Shown piece after piece: positions 1 to 7,359 of a DNA stretch of 12,558 nucleotides. The number at the start of each line of letters is the position of its first letter. The stretch's first letter is position 1. Both the position numbers and the translations under genes were made by a program. The stretch is from Oscillospiraceae bacterium (lineage in GTDB: Bacteria; Bacillota; Clostridia; Oscillospirales; Acutalibacteraceae). The notes beneath the pieces are model-generated. The model did not search any database and was not told where the DNA came from. It saw nothing but the letters and a program-made list of their open reading frames with translations. Where the stretch lies: positions 129 to 12,686 of the forward strand of contig DOZQ01000218.1 of NCBI GenBank assembly GCA_003517915.1, read 5' to 3'.

Positions 1-165
1 TGCCCGGCATCTTTTGCGCTGATTTTTAACGGATATAGGCCGGTATTTTTATACCACGGTTATTATATCATGATTATTATGTTTATTATATTATTTTACC
101 GATAAAATACAAATAGTCAAGCGGCAGAGTCATTTTGTGCGAAAAATGCGATTCGGGCAAAAAGA
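1..165. other. AT-rich upstream region without a recognisable gene
   Basis: No convincing gene is visible here. One plus-strand frame stays open from position 1 to a TAA at 103-105, but its second half is almost pure A/T and the translation has no recognisable features, so I do not call it coding. Roughly positions 61-108 consist of A/T runs, which could act as UP-element-like DNA or simply be intergenic. A short hairpin (5-bp stem at 42-46 and 51-55, 4-base loop) is present but has no following T-tract. The left neighbour lies outside the window. Confidence 0.5.
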
Positions 166-194
166 TTGATTTTACGGGTTATTCATTGTAAAAT
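166..194 (+). promoter_or_regulatory. Probable sigma-A promoter of the glycosyltransferase-whiA-dnaE operon
   Basis: A -35 box TTGATT (166-171) is followed after exactly 17 bases by a -10 box TAAAAT (189-194). They match the vegetative consensus at 4 of 6 and 5 of 6 positions. Transcription would begin near 200-202, leaving a leader of about 48 nt before the ATG at 250. No other good promoter is seen before whiA or dnaE, so this site may drive all three genes. The call rests on consensus matching only. Confidence 0.6.
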
Positions 195-232
195 AGTGAA
201 TATTAGAGATATACCTGACTTGCCGTATCGGC

Positions 233-241
233 GGATTGGAG
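233..241 (+). promoter_or_regulatory. Ribosome binding site fixing the glycosyltransferase start
   Basis: GGATTGGAG ends 8 bases before the ATG at 250. This site, together with the -35 box occupying the upstream in-frame TTG at 166, argues that translation starts at 250 rather than at any earlier in-frame codon. Confidence 0.7.
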
Positions 242-249
242 TAAAAACT

Positions 250-1410
250 ATGCTGCGTGTCGGGATTTTTAACGATTCGTTTCCTCCTACCATCGACGGG
301 GTCGCCAACGCGGCCTTTAATTACGCGAGCCTTATTCAGAAAAATCATGGCGAGGCGATTGCCGCGACACCCAGATATCCGGGGGTGGCCGACGATTATC
401 CTTTTTTGGTTTACCGTTATCCCTCTGTGCCGCTGGGCAAACGCGTGGGCTACCGAGCCGGGAATCCGTTCTCGCCTAAAACGATAAGGACTTTGCGCAG
501 CTTTAATATGGATATAATGCATGTGCATTCCCCGTTCGCCTCGTCGCTGCTGGTAAACCGGGTCAACAGAAAAGGAAACCGCGCACCGGTTATACTGACC
601 TATCACACAAAATTCGAGGTGGATATAAAAAACCGTGCGCCGGGCAGGGCGATGCAGAATGTCATGAAGCGCATGGTGCGCCGGAATATTTTCAGCGCGG
701 ATGAAATCTGGCTGGTTTCAAACGGCGCCGTAGAAAGTCTGCGTTCCTTCGGATATGAAGGCCCTTATCAGGTAATGGAAAACGGCTGTGATTTTAAAAG
801 GGAGCGCGCGCCGGAAAGCGCCATAGAAAAAGAAAAAAGCGAACTCGGCCTTGAACAGGGACAACTGGTTTTTTTGTTCGTCGGGCGGATGATGTGGTAT
901 AAGAATACAAAGCTGATTATCGACGCGCTGGAAATCGCCGGGCGGGAGGGGCTGCCCTTTAAAATGCTGTTTGTCGGTGACGGCAAGGATCGTAAATCAA
1001 TTGAGCAGTATGTAACCGGCAAAGGCCTTGCCGGAGAAATTGAATTTTTGGGCGCGGTATATGACCGGGTAAGGCTGCACACGCTGTTTTGTTTGGCCGA
1101 CCTGTTTTTGTTTCCCTCCACATATGACACCTCCGGGCTTGTAGTCAAGGAGGCGGCGGCCGCCGACTGCCCGAGTGTGCTTGTAAACGGGAGCTGCGCC
1201 GCCGAAGGGGTGGAGGACGGATTTTCGGGATTTTTATGTGAAGAAAATAAAGAATCTCTGGCAAAAACGATTTTGGCGGCATCACACAGTGATGAAAGGC
1301 GAATCCAAATAGGGCACAATGCGGGAGAGCATGTGTATCTCTCATGGGAAAAGGCGGTCGCGAAGGCCTATGCCCGCTATGAGGAAATCCTGTCAAACTG
1401 GCGGGAATAA
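250..1410 (+). CDS. Glycosyltransferase family 4 (GT-B fold), envelope-type
   Basis: The 386-residue product looks like a retaining GT4 enzyme that moves a sugar from a nucleotide donor to a lipid or cell-wall acceptor at the cytoplasmic face of the membrane. The N-terminal half shows the acceptor-side Rossmann start (VGIFNDSFPPTIDGVA, about residues 3-18), an HVHSPF block and a TYHTKFEVD block. The C-terminal half carries the donor-side motif FVGRMMWYKN (G212, R213, K218), a VGDG turn, and the GT4 E-x7-E signature in the form D293-x7-E301, with Asp at the first acidic position. It resembles diacylglycerol glucosyltransferase-type and other clostridial GT4 proteins, but the acceptor cannot be told from sequence. 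No signal peptide or clear membrane helix is seen. The longer reading from TTG 166 is rejected because that codon is the -35 box. It leads the operon, 12 bp before whiA. Confidence 0.85.
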   Translation: MLRVGIFNDSFPPTIDGVANAAFNYASLIQKNHGEAIAATPRYPGVADDYPFLVYRYPSVPLGKRVGYRAGNPFSPKTIRTLRSFNMDIMHVHSPFASSLLVNRVNRKGNRAPVILTYHTKFEVDIKNRAPGRAMQNVMKRMVRRNIFSADEIWLVSNGAVESLRSFGYEGPYQVMENGCDFKRERAPESAIEKEKSELGLEQGQLVFLFVGRMMWYKNTKLIIDALEIAGREGLPFKMLFVGDGKDRKSIEQYVTGKGLAGEIEFLGAVYDRVRLHTLFCLADLFLFPSTYDTSGLVVKEAAAADCPSVLVNGSCAAEGVEDGFSGFLCEENKESLAKTILAASHSDERRIQIGHNAGEHVYLSWEKAVAKAYARYEEILSNWRE

Positions 1411-1422
1411 CGGAGGCAAAGC

Positions 1423-2316
1423 ATGGCAGAGTCATTTTCGGCCGAGCTGAAAAAAGAGCTGTGTAATATAAAAGCGGAAAAAAGCTGCTGCGTAAAGGCG
1501 CAGGCATATGGGATGCTGCTGTTTGGGCGGCATTTTTCCTCCCGTGCCATTTCCCTGCACACCGAAAACACCATGGTCGCGGCTCGCTACAGGGAACTCA
1601 CGCAGGAGGTTTCGGGCGTTTTGCCGCGAATTACCTCCGGCTCTCAGGTTTTGGAGTGCGGCGTACCGGAGGAATCGTACAGGCGGAGGGTGCTGAGTGT
1701 TTTTGGCCTGACCGGACTGGAACTGACCAGAAGGATAAACCGCGCCAATCTTGAAAACGAATGCTGCGCGGGCGCTTTTTTGCGCGGCTCGTTTTTAAGC
1801 TGCGGCAGCATGATGAATCCCCAAAAGGATTATCATCTGGAATTTTTGGTACCAAGACAGCGGCTGTCTGAGGATTTGGCCGCGCTGCTGGGTGAGCTGG
1901 AGCTGTCGCCCAAAACAGCTATGCGCGGCGGGGCGCGGGTGGTGTATTTTAAAGAAAGCGAAAGAATAGAGGATTTGCTGACTTTAATGTCGGCGGTCAA
2001 AAAATCCCTCGAGCTTATGGATATCAAGATATACAAGGATATGCGCAACCGCGTAAACCGGCTGACCAATTGTGAAACCTACAACATCACCAAAACGGTC
2101 AAGGCGGCGGTCACCCAGCTTGAGGCGATAGACCGGCTCGAAAAAGATGGACGGCTGCGAGGTTTGCCGGAGGAGCTTTACCGGATTGCTTTAATTAGGC
2201 GCGAAAATCCCGAAGCGTCGATAAGCGAGCTTGCCGCGCTTTCGGGGGAGACAATCAGCCGCTCGGGGATAAATCACCGTCTTAAAAAGCTTGTTAGGAT
2301 AGCAGAGGAAGGGTAA
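1423..2316 (+). CDS. whiA: DNA-binding regulator WhiA
   Basis: This 297-residue protein matches WhiA, a regulator of sporulation and division in actinobacteria and a nucleoid-associated protein influencing division and envelope metabolism in Bacillus. An N-terminal WhiA domain (about residues 5-95) contains the KSCC block. A degenerate LAGLIDADG-homing-endonuclease-like domain follows (about 112-205), including AFLRGSFLSCGSMMNP, the counterpart of the Bacillus RGAFLAGGSVNNP block. Next is the conserved DMRNRVNRLTNCET stretch (206-219), then a C-terminal helix-turn-helix (about 266-290, ending SGINHRLKKL). The two CC pairs (22-23 and 114-115) also occur in the Bacillus protein as I recall it. 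It is slightly shorter than the usual 310-330 residues. Its ATG follows GGAGG (1412-1416) by 6 bases. It sits between the glycosyltransferase (12 bp) and dnaE (5 bp), so it is surely co-transcribed with them. Confidence 0.95.
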   Translation: MAESFSAELKKELCNIKAEKSCCVKAQAYGMLLFGRHFSSRAISLHTENTMVAARYRELTQEVSGVLPRITSGSQVLECGVPEESYRRRVLSVFGLTGLELTRRINRANLENECCAGAFLRGSFLSCGSMMNPQKDYHLEFLVPRQRLSEDLAALLGELELSPKTAMRGGARVVYFKESERIEDLLTLMSAVKKSLELMDIKIYKDMRNRVNRLTNCETYNITKTVKAAVTQLEAIDRLEKDGRLRGLPEELYRIALIRRENPEASISELAALSGETISRSGINHRLKKLVRIAEEG

Positions 2317-2321
2317 TCATT

Positions 2322-5300
2322 ATGGATTTTGCACATCTGCATTTACATACCGAATACAGTTTGCTGGACGGCGCGTGCCGGATTAATACTTTGATGGACA
2401 GCGTAAAAAAGCTCGGGCAGACGGCAGTGGCAATTACCGACCACGGTGTGATGTACGGCGCGATGGAGTTTTACAAGGCCGCGAAAAAGGCCGGGGTAAA
2501 GCCTATTATCGGCTGTGAGGTTTATGTGGCCGCGCGCACCCGTTTTGACAGAACCCATGAGCTGGACGCTAAAAGCGGGCATCTTGTGCTTTTGTGCGAG
2601 TCGCTGACCGGTTATAAAAATCTGATCAAGCTGGTGTCACTGAGCAATACCGAGGGCTTTTATAACAGGCCGCGTGTAGATCACGAGCTGCTCGAAAAAT
2701 ACCACGAGGGGATTATCGCGCTTTCCGCCTGTCTTTCGGGCGAGGTGCCAATGGCGTTGCTTGCGGGCGAATATGAAAAGGCGAAGGAGCTTGCTATTTG
2801 GTATAATGATACCTTCGGCGAGGGCAATTTTTTTCTCGAGCTGCAGGATCATGGAATAAGGCAGCAGCAAAGTGTTAACGACGGCCTTTTGAGAATACAC
2901 CGTGAAACCGGTATCCCGCTGGTGGTCACCAACGATGTGCACTACCGCGCCCGTGAGGACAGCCGGATGCAGGAGGTGCTTATCTGCATTCAGACCGGTC
3001 GCACGGTCGAGCAGGGCAGCGGGATGGATTTCCAATCCGACCGGCACTATTTAAAATCTACACAGGAGATGGCGCAGTTATTCCCCGAGTATCCGGACGC
3101 TATGGAGAACACCGTGAAAATAGCGGAGCGCTGTAATCTGGATTTTACTTTCGGCGAAAGCATTTTGCCACATTTTGATATTGGCGCAAAGGATCATTTT
3201 GAATATTTCAAAGAGAAGTGTTTTGCCGGTTTGCGGCATTATTACGGCGAGACTCCCGATAAAGACATAACCCGGCGGCTGGAATATGAGATGAACACTA
3301 TAAACAAAATGGGCTATACCGATTATTATCTTATAGTCCATGATTTTGTGCGTTACGCCAAAGACAGCGGCATCCCAGTCGGCCCGGGAAGAGGGTCGGG
3401 AGCGGGGAGCCTTGCCGCTTATTGCATCGGTATAACCGGCATCGATCCGATTAAATATAACTTGCTTTTTGAGAGGTTCCTCAATCCCGAGCGGATCAGT
3501 ATGCCTGATTTTGACATTGATTTTTGCTATGAGCGGCGGCAGGAGGTCATAGATTATGTCGTGAGTAAATACGGCGGCTCGCATGTCGCGCAAATAATCA
3601 CATTCGGAACCATGGCGGCTAAAGCGGCTATCCGCGATGTGGCCAGAGCCTTGGCGATGCCCTACGCGGCGGCGGACGCTGTGGCGAAGCTGGTGCCGTT
3701 TGAGCTTGGCATAACCATAGACCGGGCGCTGAAAATCTCACCGGAGCTTAAAAGCCGCTATGACGCAGAGCCTACCATAAGGGAGCTTGTCGACATGGCT
3801 CGCAAGGTGGAGGGAATGCCGCGGCACGCCTCTACCCACGCGGCGGGAGTCGTAATAACCCGTGAAGAGGTTTCGGATTATGTTCCGCTGCAAAAAAACG
3901 ACGAGTCGACCGTGACCCAGTACACAATGACGGCACTTGAGGAATTAGGGCTTCTCAAGATGGACTTTCTGGGACTTCGCAACCTGACGGTAATAAGCGA
4001 CGCCCAGAGAATGATCCGTCGGCACACGCCGGATTTCAATACCGGGAATATACCTCAGGATGCTCCGGAGGTATTCCGGCTGCTTTCGGCAGGGCAGACC
4101 GACGGGGTGTTTCAGTTTGAATCGGGCGGAATGCGCAGGGTGCTCCAGTCCTTCGGGCCGGACAGATTTGAGGATTTAATCGCGATCATATCCCTTTATC
4201 GCCCCGGGCCGATGGAATCCATCCCGACATACATACGAAACCGCAAGAATCCGTCACTTATAAGATATAAAACCCCGCAGCTGAAGCCGATTCTGGACGT
4301 GACCTACGGCTGTATAGTTTATCAGGAGCAGGTTATGGAAATATTCCGCTCGCTTGCCGGGTATTCTTACGGCCGCGCGGATGTGGTGCGCCGCGCCATG
4401 TCCAAAAAAAAGCACGACGTTATGGAAAAAGAACGGGATGCTTTTATAAACGGCGACAGGGGAGAAAACGGGGGAGCAAAATGCGACGGCTGCGTAAAAC
4501 GCGGTATACCCAAAGCGGTCGCGAGTGAGATATTTGACGATATGTCCTCTTTCGCGAGCTACGCTTTTAATAAATCCCACGCGGCCGCATATGCGATGGT
4601 GGCCTATCAGACCGCCTGGCTCAAGGCGAAATATCCAAAGGAATATATGGCGGCGCTGTTGACCAGCGTGCTGGATTACGGCGGCAAAATCGCGCTGTAT
4701 ATCGCGGATTCGGAGCGCATGGGAATTCATGTGCTGCCGCCGAATGTCAATTCAAGCCTGGGGAGGTTCACGGTTGAGGGAGATAACATTCGGTTTGGAC
4801 TTTTAGCGGTTAAAAATTTGGGTCGCCCGGTGATTGAGCTCCTGATAAGGGAGCGGGAAGAAAACGGCCCCTATACCTCATTTTTTGATTTTTGTAAACG
4901 GGTGCATGGCCGCGAGATGAACAAAAGGGCGCTGGAAAGCCTTATAAAAAGCGGCGCGCTGGACGGGCTTGGGGCCAACCGGCGGCAGATGCTGGAAATC
5001 TGCGAACAGGTTATAGAGCAGCTTGAGGAGACAAGACGCCGGAATATAGAAGGCCAAATGGGCTTTTTTGAGTTGGAGGGCGGTAACGTGGATGCAGAGT
5101 TCCATCTGCCGCCGCTGCGTGAGATGCCGCTTGGCAGTCTATTGGCAATGGAAAAGGAAACTACCTCACTCTACCTGTCGGGGCATCCGATGAAGGCGTA
5201 CGCGGCTTTGGCGGGGCTGCCGGGCTACGCCCACACGGGCGAATTGGCCGAGGCGGGCACTCACGGCAGTTCGTTTAAGGATAACGACCGGATTAAGCTT

Positions 5301-5864
5301 GCCGCAGTGGTGGAAAAGCTGCGCCTCAAGACCACAAAAAGCGACAGTACCATGGCGTTTTTAACCTGTGAGGATTTGTACGGGGACATTGAGGTGATAG
5401 TGTTCCCGAAAACCCTTCAGGATTACTCCCTGATACTCAGGGAGGGGAATATTGTAATTTTAGAGGGACGGATTTCTCTAAGGGAGGAGCGGGCACCGCA
5501 GCTGGTCTGTGAGCGCGCGGCCGACGCGCCTGGGGAGGAAGAGCTTGCGGCGTTTATCGCGGCGGAAAAAGCCGGAGGCGCAAAAAAGCCGCCCGAAGGG
5601 CGGCCGGAGGCTGTAAAGACTGAACAAGTCCAAAAATCCGGAGTTAAACCGGGGCTTTATCTGCGTATTTCTTCTGTCGAGCACCCGGATTTTACACAGG
5701 CGCGGTATGTTATGGCGCTCTTCCCGGGGGAAGTTCCGGTATATTTGTGTTTTCCTGACGGCAAGCGGTTTAAAATGAAACGGGAGCATTTTATATATCC
5801 GAACGAACCTATGCTTAGAGAGCTTAAAAGACTGTTCGGGGAAGAAAACGTGAAATTGGTATAG
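2322..5864 (+). CDS. dnaE: DNA polymerase III subunit alpha, DnaE1 type
   Basis: This 1180-residue C-family replicative polymerase extends primers at the fork with the beta clamp. The N-terminal PHP domain (about 1-280) keeps all nine metal-ligand positions known from the Mycobacterium tuberculosis enzyme: H7, H9, D16, H41, E66, H86, C136, D204 and H206. The palm has GPGRGSGAGS (353-362), catalytic D397 and D399 in PDFDIDF, and D547 in KMDFLGLR. Fingers motifs LYRPGPM and FASYAFNKSHAAAYA follow. A clamp-binding motif QMGFF lies at 912-916, and an OB fold at about 985-1062 precedes a variable linker (about 1075-1107) and a C-terminal domain. The linker contains an antisense terminator. Clostridia usually also carry PolC, and this window cannot show whether it is present. 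The start follows GAGGAAGGG by 8 bases, and the gene trails whiA by 5 bp. Confidence 0.97.
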   Translation: MDFAHLHLHTEYSLLDGACRINTLMDSVKKLGQTAVAITDHGVMYGAMEFYKAAKKAGVKPIIGCEVYVAARTRFDRTHELDAKSGHLVLLCESLTGYKNLIKLVSLSNTEGFYNRPRVDHELLEKYHEGIIALSACLSGEVPMALLAGEYEKAKELAIWYNDTFGEGNFFLELQDHGIRQQQSVNDGLLRIHRETGIPLVVTNDVHYRAREDSRMQEVLICIQTGRTVEQGSGMDFQSDRHYLKSTQEMAQLFPEYPDAMENTVKIAERCNLDFTFGESILPHFDIGAKDHFEYFKEKCFAGLRHYYGETPDKDITRRLEYEMNTINKMGYTDYYLIVHDFVRYAKDSGIPVGPGRGSGAGSLAAYCIGITGIDPIKYNLLFERFLNPERISMPDFDIDFCYERRQEVIDYVVSKYGGSHVAQIITFGTMAAKAAIRDVARALAMPYAAADAVAKLVPFELGITIDRALKISPELKSRYDAEPTIRELVDMARKVEGMPRHASTHAAGVVITREEVSDYVPLQKNDESTVTQYTMTALEELGLLKMDFLGLRNLTVISDAQRMIRRHTPDFNTGNIPQDAPEVFRLLSAGQTDGVFQFESGGMRRVLQSFGPDRFEDLIAIISLYRPGPMESIPTYIRNRKNPSLIRYKTPQLKPILDVTYGCIVYQEQVMEIFRSLAGYSYGRADVVRRAMSKKKHDVMEKERDAFINGDRGENGGAKCDGCVKRGIPKAVASEIFDDMSSFASYAFNKSHAAAYAMVAYQTAWLKAKYPKEYMAALLTSVLDYGGKIALYIADSERMGIHVLPPNVNSSLGRFTVEGDNIRFGLLAVKNLGRPVIELLIREREENGPYTSFFDFCKRVHGREMNKRALESLIKSGALDGLGANRRQMLEICEQVIEQLEETRRRNIEGQMGFFELEGGNVDAEFHLPPLREMPLGSLLAMEKETTSLYLSGHPMKAYAALAGLPGYAHTGELAEAGTHGSSFKDNDRIKLAAVVEKLRLKTTKSDSTMAFLTCEDLYGDIEVIVFPKTLQDYSLILREGNIVILEGRISLREERAPQLVCERAADAPGEEELAAFIAAEKAGGAKKPPEGRPEAVKTEQVQKSGVKPGLYLRISSVEHPDFTQARYVMALFPGEVPVYLCFPDGKRFKMKREHFIYPNEPMLRELKRLFGEENVKLV
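5582..5604 (-). terminator. Strong leftward intrinsic terminator inside dnaE
   Basis: Read on the minus strand there is a perfect 7-bp GC-only stem, GCCGCCC / GGGCGGC, closed by a TTC loop (plus-strand arms 5588-5594 and 5598-5604). Six T residues follow at once (plus-strand A-run 5582-5587). No T-tract follows on the plus strand, so the orientation is leftward. It lies 270 bases past the stop codon of the convergent carboxypeptidase gene and is the best visible end for that transcript. In dnaE the same bases encode the KKPPEGRP segment of a poorly conserved linker. Confidence 0.7.
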
Positions 5865-5873
5865 TCCAATTGC

Positions 5874-7229
5874 CTAGGTTTTGCGTGAGGCGGAGCGTTT
5901 CCTGGAATAGCGCATACGCTGCCGCCGATTTTGAATCACGGTGAGGATTATAAGCAGAAGCAGCGAGCCGCCTATAAGACCTGCCGCCAGTTTGAACCAT
6001 AGCGTGTGGGTCATCTCCCCAAGCTGTCTTATGATGTAAAGCACAATGCTGCGCTCGACGTCTTGGCCTGCCACAAGATTGACCTGCCCCAAAACCTCGC
6101 CGGCGTAGACGATATCGGCAGTACCGAGCACCGCGCCCTTTACCACCGGCGCGTCAATCTCATCTGAAAATAGCCGGATATTTGTGATGACGCTGGAGGT
6201 GTCGGCCTCTTTGGGAACCAGCGATGAAAATGACCTTTCGGGATAAAGCTGCACATGGTCGGCGTCGCTGGACAAATTGACCTTTATTTCCTGAAGAGGT
6301 TCGCTGGTTTGTACAATAAGCTTATATTCAAAAGTGTCGAACGCCCAGTCATAAAGGTTTTCGGTGTCCTCATATTGATAATACAGGATTTCGCCGTTTT
6401 CGTCCTCGGGGGGGCAGCCCATTACGACGCAGAGATAACGGAAACCGTTTTGCCTTGCGGTCGAGATAAGGCAGCGGCCGGCCTCTTCGGTATAGCCGGT
6501 TTTAACGCCGGAAATGCCTTTGTAATAAAAGGATGTGGAGGAATCCATCATCATGTTTGTGGTGCTGAGGATACGTGCCTCGTTCATTCCGGTCGCGGGG
6601 ATCTCATAACGGGTAGTTTCGCACAGCTCCATAAACAGGGGAAGCTCCATGGCATGATTTACGAGTTTCACAAGGTCGTCAATTGTGGTATAATGGTTTT
6701 CGTCGTGAAGGCCGTGGGCGTTTGCGAAGTGGGTGCCGGTCATTTGAAGCTCGCCCGCGCGCCGGTTCATCTGTGAAATAAAGTCGGCGATACGCGCCTC
6801 GCCGGTTCCCGCGCCGAAATGGTCGGCTAGCACGTTGGCGGCGTCGTTGGCCGAGCTGACCATAAGGCAGTAGAGAAGATCGCGCACGCTCATTTTTTCG
6901 CCGCCCACAAGCCCGGCATTTGAGGAGTTGGTTCCGACCAAGAGCTCAATGCAGTAATCAGGAACCTCAACAATTTCTTCAAGGTCGCTCTGTTTTTCGA
7001 GCACGACTACAGCGGTCATGATCTTTGTTATAGAGGCGGGATAAACCCGGCTGCTAGAGCCGCCACCGTCTTTAGAATACTCGAACACTACGGTTTCGGT
7101 GTCCATATTTATAAGTATCGCCGCTTCACAGTGCAACTCGAACGAAGTCGGCTCGAAAGCTTTGGCCGGCGTATGAAAACAGGGCAGAGCCAAAATAAAA
7201 ACGGCGAATGCGCAGGCGATTTTTTTCAT
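5874..7229 (-). CDS. dacF: D-alanyl-D-alanine carboxypeptidase, S11 family (PBP5/DacF-like)
   Basis: This 451-residue low-molecular-weight penicillin-binding protein removes the terminal D-Ala from peptidoglycan pentapeptides outside the membrane. A signal peptide (1-24, basic start, hydrophobic core, AKA before the likely cut) leads into the catalytic domain with S66-I-T-K69 (nucleophile and general base), S126-A-N128 and K243-T-G245. A PBP5_C-like beta domain spans about 290-385. The C-terminus has one strong transmembrane helix (about 410-432) and a basic tail of 19 residues. That is a single-pass anchor rather than the weak amphipathic helix of E. coli PBP5. The start follows AAAGGAG by 6 bases. 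The symbol is by similarity, and dacA or dacB naming is equally possible. It is convergent with dnaE across 9 bp and divergent from the phosphoesterase operon, so it is a single-gene unit. A general vegetative role is likelier than a sporulation-specific one, but neither can be shown. Confidence 0.93.
   Translation of the reverse strand: MKKIACAFAVFILALPCFHTPAKAFEPTSFELHCEAAILINMDTETVVFEYSKDGGGSSSRVYPASITKIMTAVVVLEKQSDLEEIVEVPDYCIELLVGTNSSNAGLVGGEKMSVRDLLYCLMVSSANDAANVLADHFGAGTGEARIADFISQMNRRAGELQMTGTHFANAHGLHDENHYTTIDDLVKLVNHAMELPLFMELCETTRYEIPATGMNEARILSTTNMMMDSSTSFYYKGISGVKTGYTEEAGRCLISTARQNGFRYLCVVMGCPPEDENGEILYYQYEDTENLYDWAFDTFEYKLIVQTSEPLQEIKVNLSSDADHVQLYPERSFSSLVPKEADTSSVITNIRLFSDEIDAPVVKGAVLGTADIVYAGEVLGQVNLVAGQDVERSIVLYIIRQLGEMTHTLWFKLAAGLIGGSLLLLIILTVIQNRRQRMRYSRKRSASRKT
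5889..5932 (+). terminator. Possible rightward terminator of the dnaE operon inside the carboxypeptidase gene
   Basis: On the plus strand GGCGG-AGCG (5889-5897) pairs with CGCT-CCGCC (5917-5920 and 5922-5926), giving a 9-bp stem with one bulged G at 5921 and a 19-base loop. A short T-run (GATTTTG, Ts at 5929-5932) follows. It starts 25 bases after the dnaE stop. The large loop and short T-tract make it a moderate candidate only. No better structure lies in the 9-bp gap. Confidence 0.4.
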
Positions 7230-7262
7230 AAGCGGCTCCTTTACAGTTTGATTTGTATTTTT

Positions 7263-7290
7263 AGTATACCAGCCGCAATCGCATTTTAAA
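7263..7290 (-). promoter_or_regulatory. Extended -10 promoter of the carboxypeptidase gene
   Basis: On the minus strand a TG-G-TATACT extended -10 element is present (TATACT is the complement of 7263-7268). It lies 16 bases from a TTTAAA -35-like box (complement of 7285-7290, 4 of 6 matches). Transcription would start about 25-30 bases before the carboxypeptidase ATG, leaving room for its AAAGGAG ribosome site. Confidence 0.6.
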
Positions 7291-7346
7291 AGTATTTCTT
7301 TGCGCAGTGCGACGTATCTGCGATTTCAACAAACACAGGGCAGTAT

Positions 7347-7353
7347 AGGAGGG
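7347..7353 (+). promoter_or_regulatory. Ribosome binding site fixing the phosphoesterase start
   Basis: AGGAGGG lies 6-7 bases before the ATG at 7360, where the protein begins MVYVTGDLHGD. The in-frame TTG at 7300 would add 20 residues with no phosphoesterase similarity and has no ribosome site, so it is rejected. Confidence 0.8.
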
Positions 7354-7359
7354 ATTTTC

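Larger units (their letters stand above)
7230..7359. other. Divergent intergenic region between the carboxypeptidase and phosphoesterase genes
   Basis: This 130-bp spacer holds the carboxypeptidase promoter and ribosome site on the minus strand and the phosphoesterase ribosome site on the plus strand. A perfect 7-bp inverted repeat, AATCGCA (7277-7283) and TGCGATT (7319-7325), lies between them. I found no convincing plus-strand -35/-10 pair, so the promoter of the phosphoesterase-sbcDC operon stays unidentified. No LexA-type GAAC-N4-GTTC box is present. Confidence 0.6.

Noticed and set aside
1..105. C-terminal end of an upstream plus-strand gene (frame open from 1 to a TAA at 103)
   Set aside because: The second half is almost entirely A/T, unlike the codon use of the other genes, and the peptide is not recognisable. 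Chance is more likely.
166..249. Longer glycosyltransferase starting at TTG 166
   Set aside because: The TTG is part of the -35 box of a good promoter, the extra 28 residues show no family similarity, and a ribosome site stands before the ATG at 250.
768..1319. 183-codon minus-strand open frame opposite the glycosyltransferase
   Set aside because: A shadow of a well-supported GT4 gene. The serine/proline-rich translation is typical of antisense reading, and no ribosome site was seen.
5854..5871. Hairpin AATTGG-TATAGT-CCAATT spanning the dnaE stop codon, as a bidirectional terminator
   Set aside because: Only six mostly A/T pairs, and no uninterrupted T-tract follows in either direction. A much stronger leftward structure lies at 5582-5604.
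6255..6776. 173-codon open frame on the plus strand within the carboxypeptidase gene
   Set aside because: It is the antisense shadow of a gene with all its catalytic motifs in the other strand, and the translation resembles no family.
7300..7359. Longer phosphoesterase starting at TTG 7300
   Set aside because: There is no ribosome site before it and the 20 extra residues do not look like the fold. The AGGAGGG before 7360 fits the ATG there.
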